A DNA stretch of 64,000 bases from Streptomyces roseoverticillatus (GCF_000719265.1 NZ_JOFL01000002.1:186001-250000); one strand, 5' to 3'. Numbered from the stretch's first letter, positions 8,829 to 16,766 are shown. A program made the numbers and translations. The notes: a model not told the origin generated them from the letters alone.

Positions 8829-9107
8829 TCAGCCGGGGATGAGGCCGTCGTCGCTGAGCATCTGCCGCACCTCGTCGAGCGTGGCGTCGGGAGCGGGCAG
8901 GATCAGCTCGGACGGCTCCAGGGCGTCGTCGGGCAGCGGCGTGCCCAGCCGGCGCACGGCGTCGAGGAGCGACCCGAGCGTGCGCCGGAAGCCGGACTCA
9001 TCACCGCTCTCCATCTCGTCGAGCAGCTCGTCATCGAGCTTGTTGAGCTCCGTGAAGTGGCTGTCGGCGAGCTTCCACTGCCCTTCCCCCATGATCCGTA
9101 CGATCAT
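8829..9107 (-). CDS. pspAA: PspA-associated protein PspAA
   Basis: A 92-residue small cytosolic protein starting MIVRIMGEGQW, with the acidic helical middle LNKLDDELLDEMESGDE and the C-terminal LSDDGLIPG that I associate with the PspAA family of Actinobacteria. It follows pspA by 67 bp on the same strand and precedes the kinase by 98 bp, so a pspA-pspAA-kinase unit is likely. Its role is thought to be tied to PspA membrane repair, but the biochemical activity is not known to me. Confidence 0.85.
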   Translation of the reverse strand: MIVRIMGEGQWKLADSHFTELNKLDDELLDEMESGDESGFRRTLGSLLDAVRRLGTPLPDDALEPSELILPAPDATLDEVRQMLSDDGLIPG

Positions 9108-9174
9108 GACGGTCTCTCCCTCGGTCGGTGCCTGGGTGCGCGGTGAACTACTGCTTCACAGGGAAACTGGGGAA

Positions 9175-9975
9175 CTACTGCTTGTCGAAGCGGGGCCGCT
9201 CCTGCTCGGCGTGCGGGGCGGCCTGGCCGCTGCCGGCGTTGCCGCCCTCGATGGCCTGCTTGGGGGCGCTGCCGCCGGCCAGCTCGGCCTTCATCCGCTG
9301 CAGCTCCAGCTCCACGTCCGAGCCGCCGGAGAGGCGGTCCAGCTCGGCGGTGAGGTCGTCCTTGGCCATGCCCGTGGGGTCGTCGAGCGCGCCGGAGGCG
9401 AGCAGCTCGTCGATGGCGCCGGCGCGGGCCTGCAGCTGCGCCGTCTTGTCCTCGGCGCGCTGGATGGCCATGCCGACGTCGCCCATCTCCTCGGAGATGC
9501 CGGAGAAGGCCTCGCCGATCCGGGTCTGGGCCTGGGCGGCGGTGTAGGTGGCCTTGATCGTCTCCTTCTTCGTGCGGAAGGCGTCGACCTTGGCCTGCAG
9601 GCGCTGCGAGGCGAGGGTGAGCTTCTCCTCCTCGCCCTGCAGGGTCTGGTGCTGCGTCTCCAGGTCGCTGACCTGCTGCTGGAGGGCCGCGCGGCGGGAG
9701 AGGGCCTCGCGCGCCAGATCCTCGCGGCCGAGCGCGAGGGCCTTGCGGCCCTGGTCCTCCAGCTTGGAGGACTGGCCCTGGAGCTGGTTGAGCTGCAGCT
9801 CCAGGCGCTTGCGGGACGTGGCCACGTCCGCGACGCCGCGGCGCACCTTCTGGAGCAGCTCCAGCTGCTTCTGGTAGGAGTAGTCGAGGGTCTCGCGCGG
9901 ATCCTCGGCCCGGTCCAGGGCCTTGTTGGCCTTCGCGCGGAAAATCATCCCCATACGCTTCATGACACCGCTCAT
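9175..9975 (-). CDS. pspA: Phage shock protein A (PspA/IM30/Vipp1 family)
   Basis: 266 residues, almost wholly alpha-helical coiled coil. PspA-family proteins bind and stabilise the inner face of the cytoplasmic membrane under envelope stress, assembling into ESCRT-III-like polymers. The family segments MSGVMKRMGMIFRAKANKAL and DPRETLDYSYQKQLELLQKVR are present, followed by long heptad-rich helices to about residue 220 and a glycine-rich, disordered tail. The open frame extends to 10149, but that extension is proline- and arginine-rich and out of character, so I start at ATG 9975. An unusual symmetric promoter-like element lies upstream at 10174-10209. Confidence 0.95.
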   Translation of the reverse strand: MSGVMKRMGMIFRAKANKALDRAEDPRETLDYSYQKQLELLQKVRRGVADVATSRKRLELQLNQLQGQSSKLEDQGRKALALGREDLAREALSRRAALQQQVSDLETQHQTLQGEEEKLTLASQRLQAKVDAFRTKKETIKATYTAAQAQTRIGEAFSGISEEMGDVGMAIQRAEDKTAQLQARAGAIDELLASGALDDPTGMAKDDLTAELDRLSGGSDVELELQRMKAELAGGSAPKQAIEGGNAGSGQAAPHAEQERPRFDKQ

Positions 9976-10173
9976 GGGCCTCGCGCGCCCCCTTCTGACG
10001 GACTTCGGCTCCAGCACACCTTGCAGACCCCACAGTACGGGCCCTGCTTCCATTACCGCACTGTTCGGGCGCGGATGCGCTCCTCCTCCAGGACGATCAC
10101 GAGGCCGCCGCCCTCCGGCGCAGGGAGTAGACGTGGGACCAGGGAACAACCCGGGGGAGAACCGGGGAACAAC

Positions 10174-10209
10174 CGGGGGAACGGCTGCCGTTGCCGGATC
10201 GTTCCCCCG
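10174..10209. promoter_or_regulatory. Symmetric, possibly bidirectional ECF-sigma promoter
   Basis: CGGGGGAACG (10174-10183) and CGTTCCCCCG (10200-10209) are a perfect 10-bp inverted repeat with a 16-nt spacer. On the plus strand GGAAC (10178-10182) is followed after 17 nt by CGTT; on the minus strand GGAAC (10205-10201) is followed after 17 nt by CGTT. Streptomyces ECF sigma factors such as SigE use GGAAC and a CGTC/CGTT-like -10 with this spacing. The element could thus serve both pspA (minus) and the DUF3043 gene (plus). Two direct repeats of GGGAACAACC(C)GGGGG lie just to its left (10142-10157 and 10165-10179). Confidence 0.5.
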
Positions 10210-10239
10210 TACGGACCGCGCCCCCCTCCCCGCACCCCG

Positions 10240-10245
10240 TACCCT
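10240..10245 (+). promoter_or_regulatory. Predicted -10 box TACCCT of a leaderless promoter
   Basis: TACCCT lies 8 nt before the GTG start at 10254 and no Shine-Dalgarno sequence is present between them. The surrounding GTACCCTTGGG recurs at the same distance before the response regulator at 14823. Confidence 0.45.
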
Positions 10246-10253
10246 TGGGTTTC

Positions 10254-10880
10254 GTGTTCCGAAGCCGTTCCACTTCCAAGGATGAGCAGGCCGCCGCCGC
10301 CAAGGTGACCGCGGGCCGGCCCGAGACGTCCCAGCAGCCCCGTGACCCGCAGGCCCCCAAGGGCCGCCCGACCCCCAAGCGCAGCGAGGCCAATTCGCAG
10401 CGCCGCTCGCTGGCGAAGACGCCCGCGAACCGCAAGGACGCGGCCAAGCGCGCCCGCGAGACCCGCCGCGTGGACCTCGCCAAGCAGCGCGAGGCCCTCG
10501 CCAACGGCGACGAGCGCTTCCTGCCCGTCCGCGACAAGGGCCCCGTCCGCCGCTTCGTCCGCGACTTCGTGGACGCGCGGTACTCGGTCGCCGAGTTCTT
10601 CCTGCCGCTCGCCGTCCTCATCCTGATCCTCAGCATGGTCAACCGCGGCGCGTTCCAGACGTACGTGCTGCTCGCGTGGATGATCGTGATCGCCCTGATC
10701 GTGATCAACTCCCTGATCACCGGTCTCTCCCTCAAGCGCGTCCTCAAGCAGCGCTTCCCGGACGAGAACACCCGCGGCGCGGTGGCCTACGGCCTGATGC
10801 GCACGCTGCAGATGCGTCGCCTGCGTCTGCCCAAGCCGCAGGTCAAGCGCGGGGAGAAGCCGCGCGGGGAGAAGTCTTGA
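10254..10880 (+). CDS. DUF3043 membrane protein
   Basis: 208 residues starting (GTG) MFRSRSTSKDEQAAAAKVTA. The first hundred residues are charged and basic (KRARETRRVDLAKQREAL), followed by two close hydrophobic helices (about 125-165) and a basic tail. This matches the actinobacterial DUF3043 family, whose function is unknown. The open frame could start at 10191, but the GTG at 10254 gives the conserved N-terminus and fits a leaderless transcript. The methyltransferase follows with overlapping stop and start. Divergent pspA suggests an envelope link, by context only. Confidence 0.85.
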   Translation: MFRSRSTSKDEQAAAAKVTAGRPETSQQPRDPQAPKGRPTPKRSEANSQRRSLAKTPANRKDAAKRARETRRVDLAKQREALANGDERFLPVRDKGPVRRFVRDFVDARYSVAEFFLPLAVLILILSMVNRGAFQTYVLLAWMIVIALIVINSLITGLSLKRVLKQRFPDENTRGAVAYGLMRTLQMRRLRLPKPQVKRGEKPRGEKS

Positions 10881-11674
10881 CCGCCTTCGCGCCCGGCTTC
10901 GGCGCCGGCGCGGAGGGCTGGCTACGGGGGCTCGGGGGCTTACGGAACACCGTTCGTCAAGAGCTGGTGGCCCGCCAGCTCGACGAGCAGATAAGAGCCC
11001 GCTACCCCGTCGGGCGCCGGCTGCGCATCCTCGACGTCGGCCCCGGCCAGGGCACCCAGGCGCTGCGGCTGGCCCGCGCCGGCCACGAGGTCACGGGCCT
11101 GGAGTCCGATCCCGTGATGCTCGGCGTCCTCGGCGAGGCGCTGGCCGCCGAGCCGGAGGGCATCCGCGAGCGGGTGCGGCTCATCGAGGGCGACGGCCGC
11201 GAGACCGGCGTCCACTTCACCCCGGGCTCCTTCGACATCGTGCTCTGCCACGGCGTCCTGATGTACGTGCCCGCGCCGGATCCGATGCTGGCCGGGCTCG
11301 CCCGGGTGCTCGCCCCCGGCGGACTGCTCTCCCTCCTCGTGCGCAACGCCGACGCCCTGGCCATGCGGCCGGGCCTCGCCGGCGACTGGGACACCGCGCT
11401 CGCCGCCTTCGACTCTCCCGCGTACACCAACCGGATCGGCCTGGAGGTCCGCGCCGACCGGCTGGAGACGCTCACCGGCACGCTCGCCGGGATCGGGGCG
11501 CCGCTGCACGGCTGGTACGGCGTCCGGGTCTTCACCGACCTGGCGGACGGCCGGCCCGCCCCGTCCGGCGCGGAGCTGGAGCGGCTGTTCCTCGCGGAGG
11601 AACGGGCGGGACGGACGGATCCGTACCGCGCGGTGGCGGCGCTGCTGCACCTGTGCGGCGTCCGGGGCGGTTAG
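10877..11674 (+). CDS. Class I SAM-dependent methyltransferase
   Basis: 265 residues. The Rossmann-fold motif I, ILDVGPGQGTQALRLARAGHE, lies near residue 54, followed by an acidic strand end (GLESDP), motif II GDGRETG and FDIVLCHGVLMYVPAP with a later LAPGGLLSLLVRN, all typical of Methyltransf_11/25 enzymes. The substrate is not evident. The TTG start at 10877 overlaps the stop of the DUF3043 gene as TTGA, and GGGGAG lies 5 nt upstream, so translation is probably coupled. Longer in-frame starts would lie inside the DUF3043 gene and give an unnatural N-terminus. Confidence 0.85.
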   Translation: MTAFAPGFGAGAEGWLRGLGGLRNTVRQELVARQLDEQIRARYPVGRRLRILDVGPGQGTQALRLARAGHEVTGLESDPVMLGVLGEALAAEPEGIRERVRLIEGDGRETGVHFTPGSFDIVLCHGVLMYVPAPDPMLAGLARVLAPGGLLSLLVRNADALAMRPGLAGDWDTALAAFDSPAYTNRIGLEVRADRLETLTGTLAGIGAPLHGWYGVRVFTDLADGRPAPSGAELERLFLAEERAGRTDPYRAVAALLHLCGVRGG

Positions 11675-12118
11675 GGAACCGCCACTGTGGACCGGCCCGT
11701 ACGGGTGCCGGGCGGTCCGGCACCGCCGGTCACCTCCAACAAGGGCTGATCGCCGCGGCGGCGGAATCAAGGGCGCGGGGCGCCCTTGACCGGGCCGGGC
11801 AGCCGGCCCGGAGACCGTTGCCGCGTAACATTCCCCCGCCGCAACGGCGAGCCACCCCCACAGGCGTGACCGGCGGTGCCGAACCGGCCGCAGGACGCCG
11901 CAGGGCCGCCGGCACCGCCCGCCCCCGGCACCGTTGCCCCGCAACTCCCTCCGCCGCAATGGCGAGCCCCCCCCCGGGGAGCCCGGCGGCGCCGGACCGG
12001 ACGGCACCGCCCACACCGCAGGCCGGCGCGCACCGCCGCCGTCCGCGGACCCGGTCCGTACCACCCATTCGTAGGCCGGGCCGGGACAGGCCACCCCGCA
12101 GCGGGCGATACTCCGAGC
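11675..12118. repeat. Long inverted intergenic repeat (locus C) upstream of htrA-like gene
   Basis: No gene is seen in this 444-bp gap. A left arm at about 11714-11772 (containing GGCACCGCCGGT at 11719-11730) and a right arm at about 11831-11886 (containing CCGCCGCAACGGCG at 11836-11849 and ACCGGCGGTGCC at 11869-11880) are imperfect inverted repeats. The loop carries a second hairpin, GGGCGC-GGGGCGCCC, near 11770. A partial extra copy (CCGCCGCAATGGCGAG) lies near 11950-11965. The right-most part should hold the promoter of the protease gene. Confidence 0.7.
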
Positions 12119-13189
12119 ATGGATGGCCCACGCGCCCGCGTCGCGCTTCTCGTGACCGCCGTCGTCTGCGCCGCGGCACTGACCGCCGGCTGTTCCACCA
12201 CCTCGCCCCGCCCTTCGCAGAAGGAGCCGCCCGCCGCCTCCGGCGCACCCACCGTCCCCGGCTCCGCCGGAGACCTGCAGGCCGCCTACGAGAAGGTGGT
12301 CAAGGACGTCCTGCCCTCCGTCGTCCAGATCACCGCGGGCGACAGCCTCGGCTCCGGCGTCGTCTACGACGACAAGGGCGACATCGTCACCAACGCCCAC
12401 GTCGTCGGCTCCGCGCAGACCTTCAAGGTCACCCTGGCCACCGGCGGCGGAGCCGTCGGCGCCCGGCTCGTCTCCAGCTACCCCGAACAGGACCTCGCCG
12501 TCGTCCGGCTCGACGACGTTCCCAAGGCCCTCAAGCCCGCCACCCTCGGCGACTCCACGAAGGTCGAGGTCGGCCAGATCGTGCTCGCCATGGGCAATCC
12601 GCTCGGCCTGTCCAGCAGCGTCACCCAGGGCATCGTGTCCGCCGTCGGCCGCACGGTCAGCGAGGGCCGGGCCGGCGGCGGTACGGGCGCCACCATCGCG
12701 AACATGGTGCAGACGTCCGCCGCGATCAATCCGGGCAACAGCGGCGGCGCGCTCGTCAACCTCGCCGGCCAGGTCATCGGCATTCCCACGCTCGCCGCGA
12801 CCGACCCGGAGCTCGGTCAGGGCGCGGCCCCCGGCATCGGCTTCGCGATCCCCGCCGCGACCGTCCGCACGATCGCCGGGCAGATCGTCAAGGACGGCCG
12901 CGTCACCGACTCCGGCCGCGCCGCGCTCGGCATCACCGCGCGCACCATCGTCGGCCCCGACTTCACCCCCGCGGGCGTCGAGGTCGTCTCCGTGAACCAG
13001 AACGGGCCCGCCGACCGGGCCGGGCTGCGGGCCGGGGACGTCGTCACCCGCGTCGGCAAGAGCGGCATCACCACGATGCAGTCGCTGTCCGAGGCGCTCG
13101 CCGGCTTCAAGCCCGGCGACAGAACCGAGGTGTCGTACAACCGCAACGGCGACGCGCGCACCACGACCGTCACCCTCGGCGAGATGTGA
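12119..13189 (+). CDS. HtrA/DegP-like trypsin-fold serine protease lipoprotein with PDZ domain
   Basis: 356 residues. An N-terminal signal ends in the lipobox LTAGC (cysteine near residue 24), so the mature protein is predicted to be lipid-anchored outside the membrane after a proline-rich linker. The S1C protease domain shows the triad in IVTNAHVV (His, about 92), DLAVVRL (Asp, about 125) and PGNSGGALV (Ser, about 208). A single PDZ domain follows (about 270-350, with ADRAGLRAGDVVTRV). Such enzymes degrade or chaperone damaged envelope proteins, in keeping with nearby PspA. I start at the ATG giving MDGPRARVALL; the open frame runs further upstream into repeat DNA. Confidence 0.92.
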   Translation: MDGPRARVALLVTAVVCAAALTAGCSTTSPRPSQKEPPAASGAPTVPGSAGDLQAAYEKVVKDVLPSVVQITAGDSLGSGVVYDDKGDIVTNAHVVGSAQTFKVTLATGGGAVGARLVSSYPEQDLAVVRLDDVPKALKPATLGDSTKVEVGQIVLAMGNPLGLSSSVTQGIVSAVGRTVSEGRAGGGTGATIANMVQTSAAINPGNSGGALVNLAGQVIGIPTLAATDPELGQGAAPGIGFAIPAATVRTIAGQIVKDGRVTDSGRAALGITARTIVGPDFTPAGVEVVSVNQNGPADRAGLRAGDVVTRVGKSGITTMQSLSEALAGFKPGDRTEVSYNRNGDARTTTVTLGEM

Positions 13190-13190
13190 C

Positions 13191-13223
13191 CCCGCCCGCC
13201 GTCCCCGCGGGGCGGCAGGCGGG
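13191..13223. terminator. Hairpin terminator between convergent genes
   Basis: Imperfect inverted repeat, CCCGCCCGCCGTCCCC (13191-13206) against GGGGCGGCAGGCGGG (13209-13223), directly after the protease stop and before the end of the small gene on the other strand. There is no T tract, as is common in Streptomyces. Confidence 0.6.
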
Positions 13224-13234
13224 TGTGCGCCGGA

Positions 13235-13444
13235 TCAGCTCTCGACCGCCGCGCGCAGGCTCATCACGTAGATCTCCGTGTCGTCCTCGAACAGGGTCAC
13301 CTGCTCGGCACCGCCGTCCAGGAGGTCCTTCCAGACCTCACCGATCCACGACTCGGCGTCCCCCTGCGTGCTGAACTCCTCCGGTTCCACCGCGGGGGAC
13401 GTCTCCGTCCCGTCGGCCTTCTCGAACCGCCACACCCACGCCAT
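13235..13444 (-). CDS. Small conserved hypothetical protein (69 aa)
   Basis: Reads MAWVWRFEKADGTETSPAV and ends SLRAAVES. The composition is acidic with several aromatic residues (WIGEVWKDLLDGG), and it lacks a signal peptide or membrane helix, so a small folded cytosolic protein is likely. The start at ATG 13444 is well supported by a perfect AGGAGG five bases upstream. Longer in-frame starts lie antisense to cobU and are not credible. I recall similar small proteins in other actinomycetes but no function. Confidence 0.82.
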   Translation of the reverse strand: MAWVWRFEKADGTETSPAVEPEEFSTQGDAESWIGEVWKDLLDGGAEQVTLFEDDTEIYVMSLRAAVES

Positions 13445-13582
13445 GTGCGCCTCCTGAGTCCCACCGGAACGTGCTGGATTGGTCCTGCATACGTGCTGTG
13501 TTGCGCAGCCTAACGGGCCGTCGGGGGCGAGAAAGGGTGAGCCCCGCGCGCCCGCGGCCCGCGGACGCGAGACGATCAGTGG

Positions 13583-14800
13583 GTGGAACTGACACTGCTC
13601 GGCACCGGAGCCCCCGACGGGCTGCCGCGCCCCGACTGCCCCTGCGCGTCCTGTGCCACCGCCGTCGGCGACGAGGCGCGGGCCGCGACCGCGGTCCTCG
13701 TCGACGGGGCGCTGCTGCTGGACCTCACCCCCGGGCCGGCGTTCGCCGCGGCCCGCGCGGGCCGGTCCATCGCCGGCGTCCGGCAGGTCCTGCTCTCCCA
13801 CCCGCACGACGGGCCCGCCGTGGAGTTCCCGGCGGGCCTGCCCGCGCCCGGCCGGGTGCCGGACGGCCGCGAACTGGCCGTGATCAGCGGCCACCGGATC
13901 CGCGCGGTCGCCCTGGACGCCCCGGGCACGGGCTACGAGGTGACCGCCGCGGACGGCGAGCGCCTGCTGTACCTCCCGCCGGGCGCGGCCCCCGCCGGCC
14001 TGAACAACGGCCCGGGCCACGGGTCCGCGCCGGGCGTCCGCTACGACATGGTGCTGCTCGACGTGACCGGCCGGCCGGACGCCCTCGCCCGGCTGCGGGC
14101 GGCGGGCGCCATCACGGCCACGACGGACGTGATCGCCGTCCACCTCGACCACGACGTGCCACCCGGTCGCGAGCTGCACCGGCAGCTCGCCGCGGCCGGC
14201 GCCCGGACCGTGCCCGACGGCACCACTCTCGTCGTCGGCGACTACCACGCGGTGCCGGACCTGCCCCGGCGCACCCTGGTGCTGGGCGGCGCCCGCTCGG
14301 GCAAGTCCGTGGAGGCCGAGCGGCGGCTGGAGTCCTTCCCGGACGTGCTCTACGTGGCCACGGGCGGCACCCGGCCGGGCGACGCCGAATGGGCGGCGCG
14401 GGTGGCCCTGCACCGCGAGCGCCGGCCGGGCTCCTGGCGCACGGCGGAGACCACCGACCTCGTACCCCTGCTGGCCACCGACGGCCCGCCGCTGCTGCTG
14501 GACTGCCTGTCGCTGTGGCTGACCGACGCGATGGACTCCGTGGGCGCGTGGGACGACGAGTCGTGGGCCGACGGCGGCAAGGACGCCCTGGCCGTGCGCG
14601 TGGCGGAGCTGGTGGCGGCCGTCCGGGCCACGCCGCGCACGGTGGTGCTGGTGAGCAACGAGGTGGGTTCGGGCGTTGTGCCCGCGACGGCGTCGGGCCG
14701 CCGCTTCCGCGACGAGCTGGGCCGGCTGAACACGATGGTCGCCGGGCAGTGCGAACACGTCCTGCTGGTGGTCGCGGGGCAGGCGCTCGCGCTGCGCTGA
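13583..14800 (+). CDS. cobU: Adenosylcobinamide kinase/guanylyltransferase CobU fused to a metallo-beta-lactamase-like domain
   Basis: 405 residues, about twice the usual CobU length. Residues 1-220 resemble a metallo-beta-lactamase fold of the PhnP-like kind (LLGTGAPDGLPRPDCPCASC at the N-terminus), but its metal motif reads SHPHDGPA, so it keeps HxH and lacks the following Asp-His. Residues about 228-405 are CobU, with P-loop GGARSGKS near 234-241, then YVATGG and LLLDCLSLWLTD. CobU phosphorylates adenosylcobinamide and then attaches GMP, giving the substrate of CobS. GTG 13583 is the chosen start. The stop is only 22 bp from the response regulator, an unrelated neighbour. Confidence 0.92.
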   Translation: MELTLLGTGAPDGLPRPDCPCASCATAVGDEARAATAVLVDGALLLDLTPGPAFAAARAGRSIAGVRQVLLSHPHDGPAVEFPAGLPAPGRVPDGRELAVISGHRIRAVALDAPGTGYEVTAADGERLLYLPPGAAPAGLNNGPGHGSAPGVRYDMVLLDVTGRPDALARLRAAGAITATTDVIAVHLDHDVPPGRELHRQLAAAGARTVPDGTTLVVGDYHAVPDLPRRTLVLGGARSGKSVEAERRLESFPDVLYVATGGTRPGDAEWAARVALHRERRPGSWRTAETTDLVPLLATDGPPLLLDCLSLWLTDAMDSVGAWDDESWADGGKDALAVRVAELVAAVRATPRTVVLVSNEVGSGVVPATASGRRFRDELGRLNTMVAGQCEHVLLVVAGQALALR

Positions 14801-14808
14801 GCGCTCCG

Positions 14809-14814
14809 TACCCT
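14809..14814 (+). promoter_or_regulatory. Predicted -10 box TACCCT of a leaderless promoter
   Basis: TACCCT with 8 nt before ATG 14823 and no ribosome-binding site. GTACCCTTGGGG here matches GTACCCTTGGGT before the DUF3043 gene. It starts only 8 bp after the cobU stop. Confidence 0.45.
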
Positions 14815-14822
14815 TGGGGTCC

Positions 14823-15527
14823 ATGGCTGATCACGAGTGCCCCGTCCCCGTCATCAAGGTTCTCCTCGCCGACGACCAGGCCCTCCTGCGCAGCGCGTTC
14901 CGCGTCCTGGTGAACTCGGAGCCGGACATGACCGTCGTGGGGGAGGCCGCCGACGGCGCGGAGGCCCTCGAACTGGCCCGGCGGCACGCCCCGGACGTGG
15001 TCCTGATGGACATCCGGATGCCGGGCACGGACGGCCTGACCGCGACCCGGGCCATCTGCTCGGACCCGGACCTCGCGGACGTGCGCGTGGTGATGCTGAC
15101 GACCTTCGAGGTCGACGAGTACGTGGTGCAGTCGCTCCGGGCGGGCGCCTCGGGCTTCCTCGGCAAGGGCGCCGAGCCGGAGGAGCTGCTGGCCGCGATC
15201 CGGGTGGCGCGGGCGGGGGAGGCGCTGCTGTCGCCCGCGGCGACGAAGGGGCTCATCGCGCGGTTCCTCGCCCAGCCGGGCGAGTCCGCGCGGCCGGAGG
15301 GCGGCCGGCCGGCCCGGCTGGACGCGCTCACGGGGCGGGAGCGGGAAGTGCTCGTGCACGTCGCGGGCGGGCTGTCCAACGACGAGATCGGCGAGCGGCT
15401 GGAGGTCAGCCCGCTGACCGTCAAGACGCACGTCAACCGTGCGATGGCGAAGCTGGGGGCGCGGGACCGGGCCCAACTCGTGGTCATCGCCTACGAGTCG
15501 GGCCTGGTCCGGCCGAGGACGGACTGA
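14823..15527 (+). CDS. NarL/LuxR-family response regulator
   Basis: 234 residues. Receiver domain (about 12-130): acidic pair LADDQ, phospho-acceptor in VVLMDIRMPG (Asp near 63), conserved Thr in VVMLTTF and Lys in LGKGAEPEEL. The LuxR-type helix-turn-helix follows (about 165-230) with LTGREREVLVHVAGGLSNDEI and VKTHVNRAMAKLGARDR. No kinase adjoins it. The HisKA_3 kinase at 7522-8730 is of the matching class and would be its direct upstream neighbour if the intervening segment were inverted. The start is ATG 14823; the frame opens three codons earlier without a better site. Confidence 0.93.
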   Translation: MADHECPVPVIKVLLADDQALLRSAFRVLVNSEPDMTVVGEAADGAEALELARRHAPDVVLMDIRMPGTDGLTATRAICSDPDLADVRVVMLTTFEVDEYVVQSLRAGASGFLGKGAEPEELLAAIRVARAGEALLSPAATKGLIARFLAQPGESARPEGGRPARLDALTGREREVLVHVAGGLSNDEIGERLEVSPLTVKTHVNRAMAKLGARDRAQLVVIAYESGLVRPRTD

Positions 15528-15551
15528 GCCGCCGGGTCCCGCCGCCGGGAC

Positions 15552-15571
15552 GGGGCCCGCTGCCGGGCCCC
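15552..15571. terminator. Hairpin terminator between convergent response regulator and nadA
   Basis: GGGGCCCG (15552-15559) pairs with CGGGCCCC (15564-15571) around a 4-nt loop. It lies between two converging stops. Confidence 0.6.
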
Positions 15572-15578
15572 GGGACGG

Positions 15579-16766
15579 CTACGGCAGCGCCAGCATCCGC
15601 TCCAGCGCCAGCTTCGAGAACGCCGCCACCTCCGGGTCGACCTCGATCCGGTTGACGACCTTGCCGGCCGCGAGGGACTCCAGCGCCCACACCAGGTGCG
15701 GCAGGTCGATCCGGTTCATGGTCGAGCAGAAGCACACCGTCTTGTCGAGGAAGACGATCTCCTTGCCCTCGCCGGCGAATCGATTCGCCAGGCGCCGGAC
15801 CAGGTTCAGCTCCGTGCCGATGGCCCACTTGGAGCCGGCGGGGGCCGCCTCCAGGGTCTTGATGATGTACTCCGTCGAGCCGACGTAGTCGGCCGCGGCC
15901 ACGACCTCGTGCCGGCACTCGGGGTGCACCAGGACGTTGACGCCCGGGATGCGCTCGCGCACGTCGTTGACCGAGTCGAGCGAGAAGCGGCCGTGGACGG
16001 AGCAGTGTCCGCGCCACAGGATCATCTTCGCGCCGCGCAGCTGCTCGGCGGTCAGGCCGCCGCCCGGCTTGTGCGGGTTGTACAGGACGCAGTCGTCCAG
16101 GGACATCCCCATGTCGCGGACGGCGGTGTTGCGGCCCAGGTGCTGGTCGGGGAGGAAGAGGATCTTCTCGCCCTGCTCGAACGCCCAGTTCAGGGCGCGC
16201 TCGGCGTTCGAGGAGGTGCAGATCGTGCCGCCGTGCTTGCCGGTGAAGGCCTTGATGTCGGCCGAGGAGTTCATGTACGAGACGGGGACGGTCACGTCCG
16301 CGACGCCCGCCTCGGTCAGCACGTCCCAGCACTCGGCGACCTGCTCGGCGGTGGCCATGTCGGCCATCGAGCAGCCGGCCGCGAGGTCCGGCAGGACGAC
16401 CTGCTGGCCGGCGGTGGTGAGGATGTCCGCGGACTCGGCCATGAAGTGCACGCCGCAGAAGACGATGTACTCGGCGTCCGGGCGGGCGGCCGCGTCACGC
16501 GCGAGCTTGAAGGAGTCCCCGGTCACGTCCGCGAACTCGATGACCTCGTCGCGCTGGTAGTGGTGGCCGAGCACGAAGACCTTGTCCCCGAGCTTCGCCT
16601 TGGCCGCTCGGGCACGCTCCACCAGGTCCGGGTCGGAGGGCGCCGGCAGGTCGCCGGGGCACTCCACGCCCCGCTCGCTCTTCGGGTCGGCCTCGCGGCC
16701 GAGCAGCAGGAGCGCGAGCGGCGAAGGAGCCGGGGCCTGGAAGTCCAAGGGCTGGGCGGTGGTCAC
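15579..16766 (-). CDS. nadA: Quinolinate synthase A
   Basis: 395 residues, a [4Fe-4S] enzyme that condenses iminoaspartate with dihydroxyacetone phosphate to quinolinate in de novo NAD synthesis. Family segments include VFVLGHHYQRDEVIEFADVTGDS, FCGVHFMAESADIL, LAAGCSMADM, HPECRHEV and DKTVCFCSTMNRID, which supply the cluster cysteines. I prefer the GTG at 16766 (MTTAQPLDFQ), because the in-frame GTG at 16775 overlaps the ribosome site AAAGGG. No nadB or nadC follows; a terminator hairpin lies downstream. Two matching dyads flank a TATGAT -10 box upstream. Confidence 0.95.
   Translation of the reverse strand: MTTAQPLDFQAPAPSPLALLLLGREADPKSERGVECPGDLPAPSDPDLVERARAAKAKLGDKVFVLGHHYQRDEVIEFADVTGDSFKLARDAAARPDAEYIVFCGVHFMAESADILTTAGQQVVLPDLAAGCSMADMATAEQVAECWDVLTEAGVADVTVPVSYMNSSADIKAFTGKHGGTICTSSNAERALNWAFEQGEKILFLPDQHLGRNTAVRDMGMSLDDCVLYNPHKPGGGLTAEQLRGAKMILWRGHCSVHGRFSLDSVNDVRERIPGVNVLVHPECRHEVVAAADYVGSTEYIIKTLEAAPAGSKWAIGTELNLVRRLANRFAGEGKEIVFLDKTVCFCSTMNRIDLPHLVWALESLAAGKVVNRIEVDPEVAAFSKLALERMLALP

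Noticed and set aside
6262..10308. Open frame of 1348 codons on the plus strand
   Set aside because: It lies antisense to cobT, the kinase, PspAA and PspA, which all have clear family motifs. High GC makes long shadow frames common.
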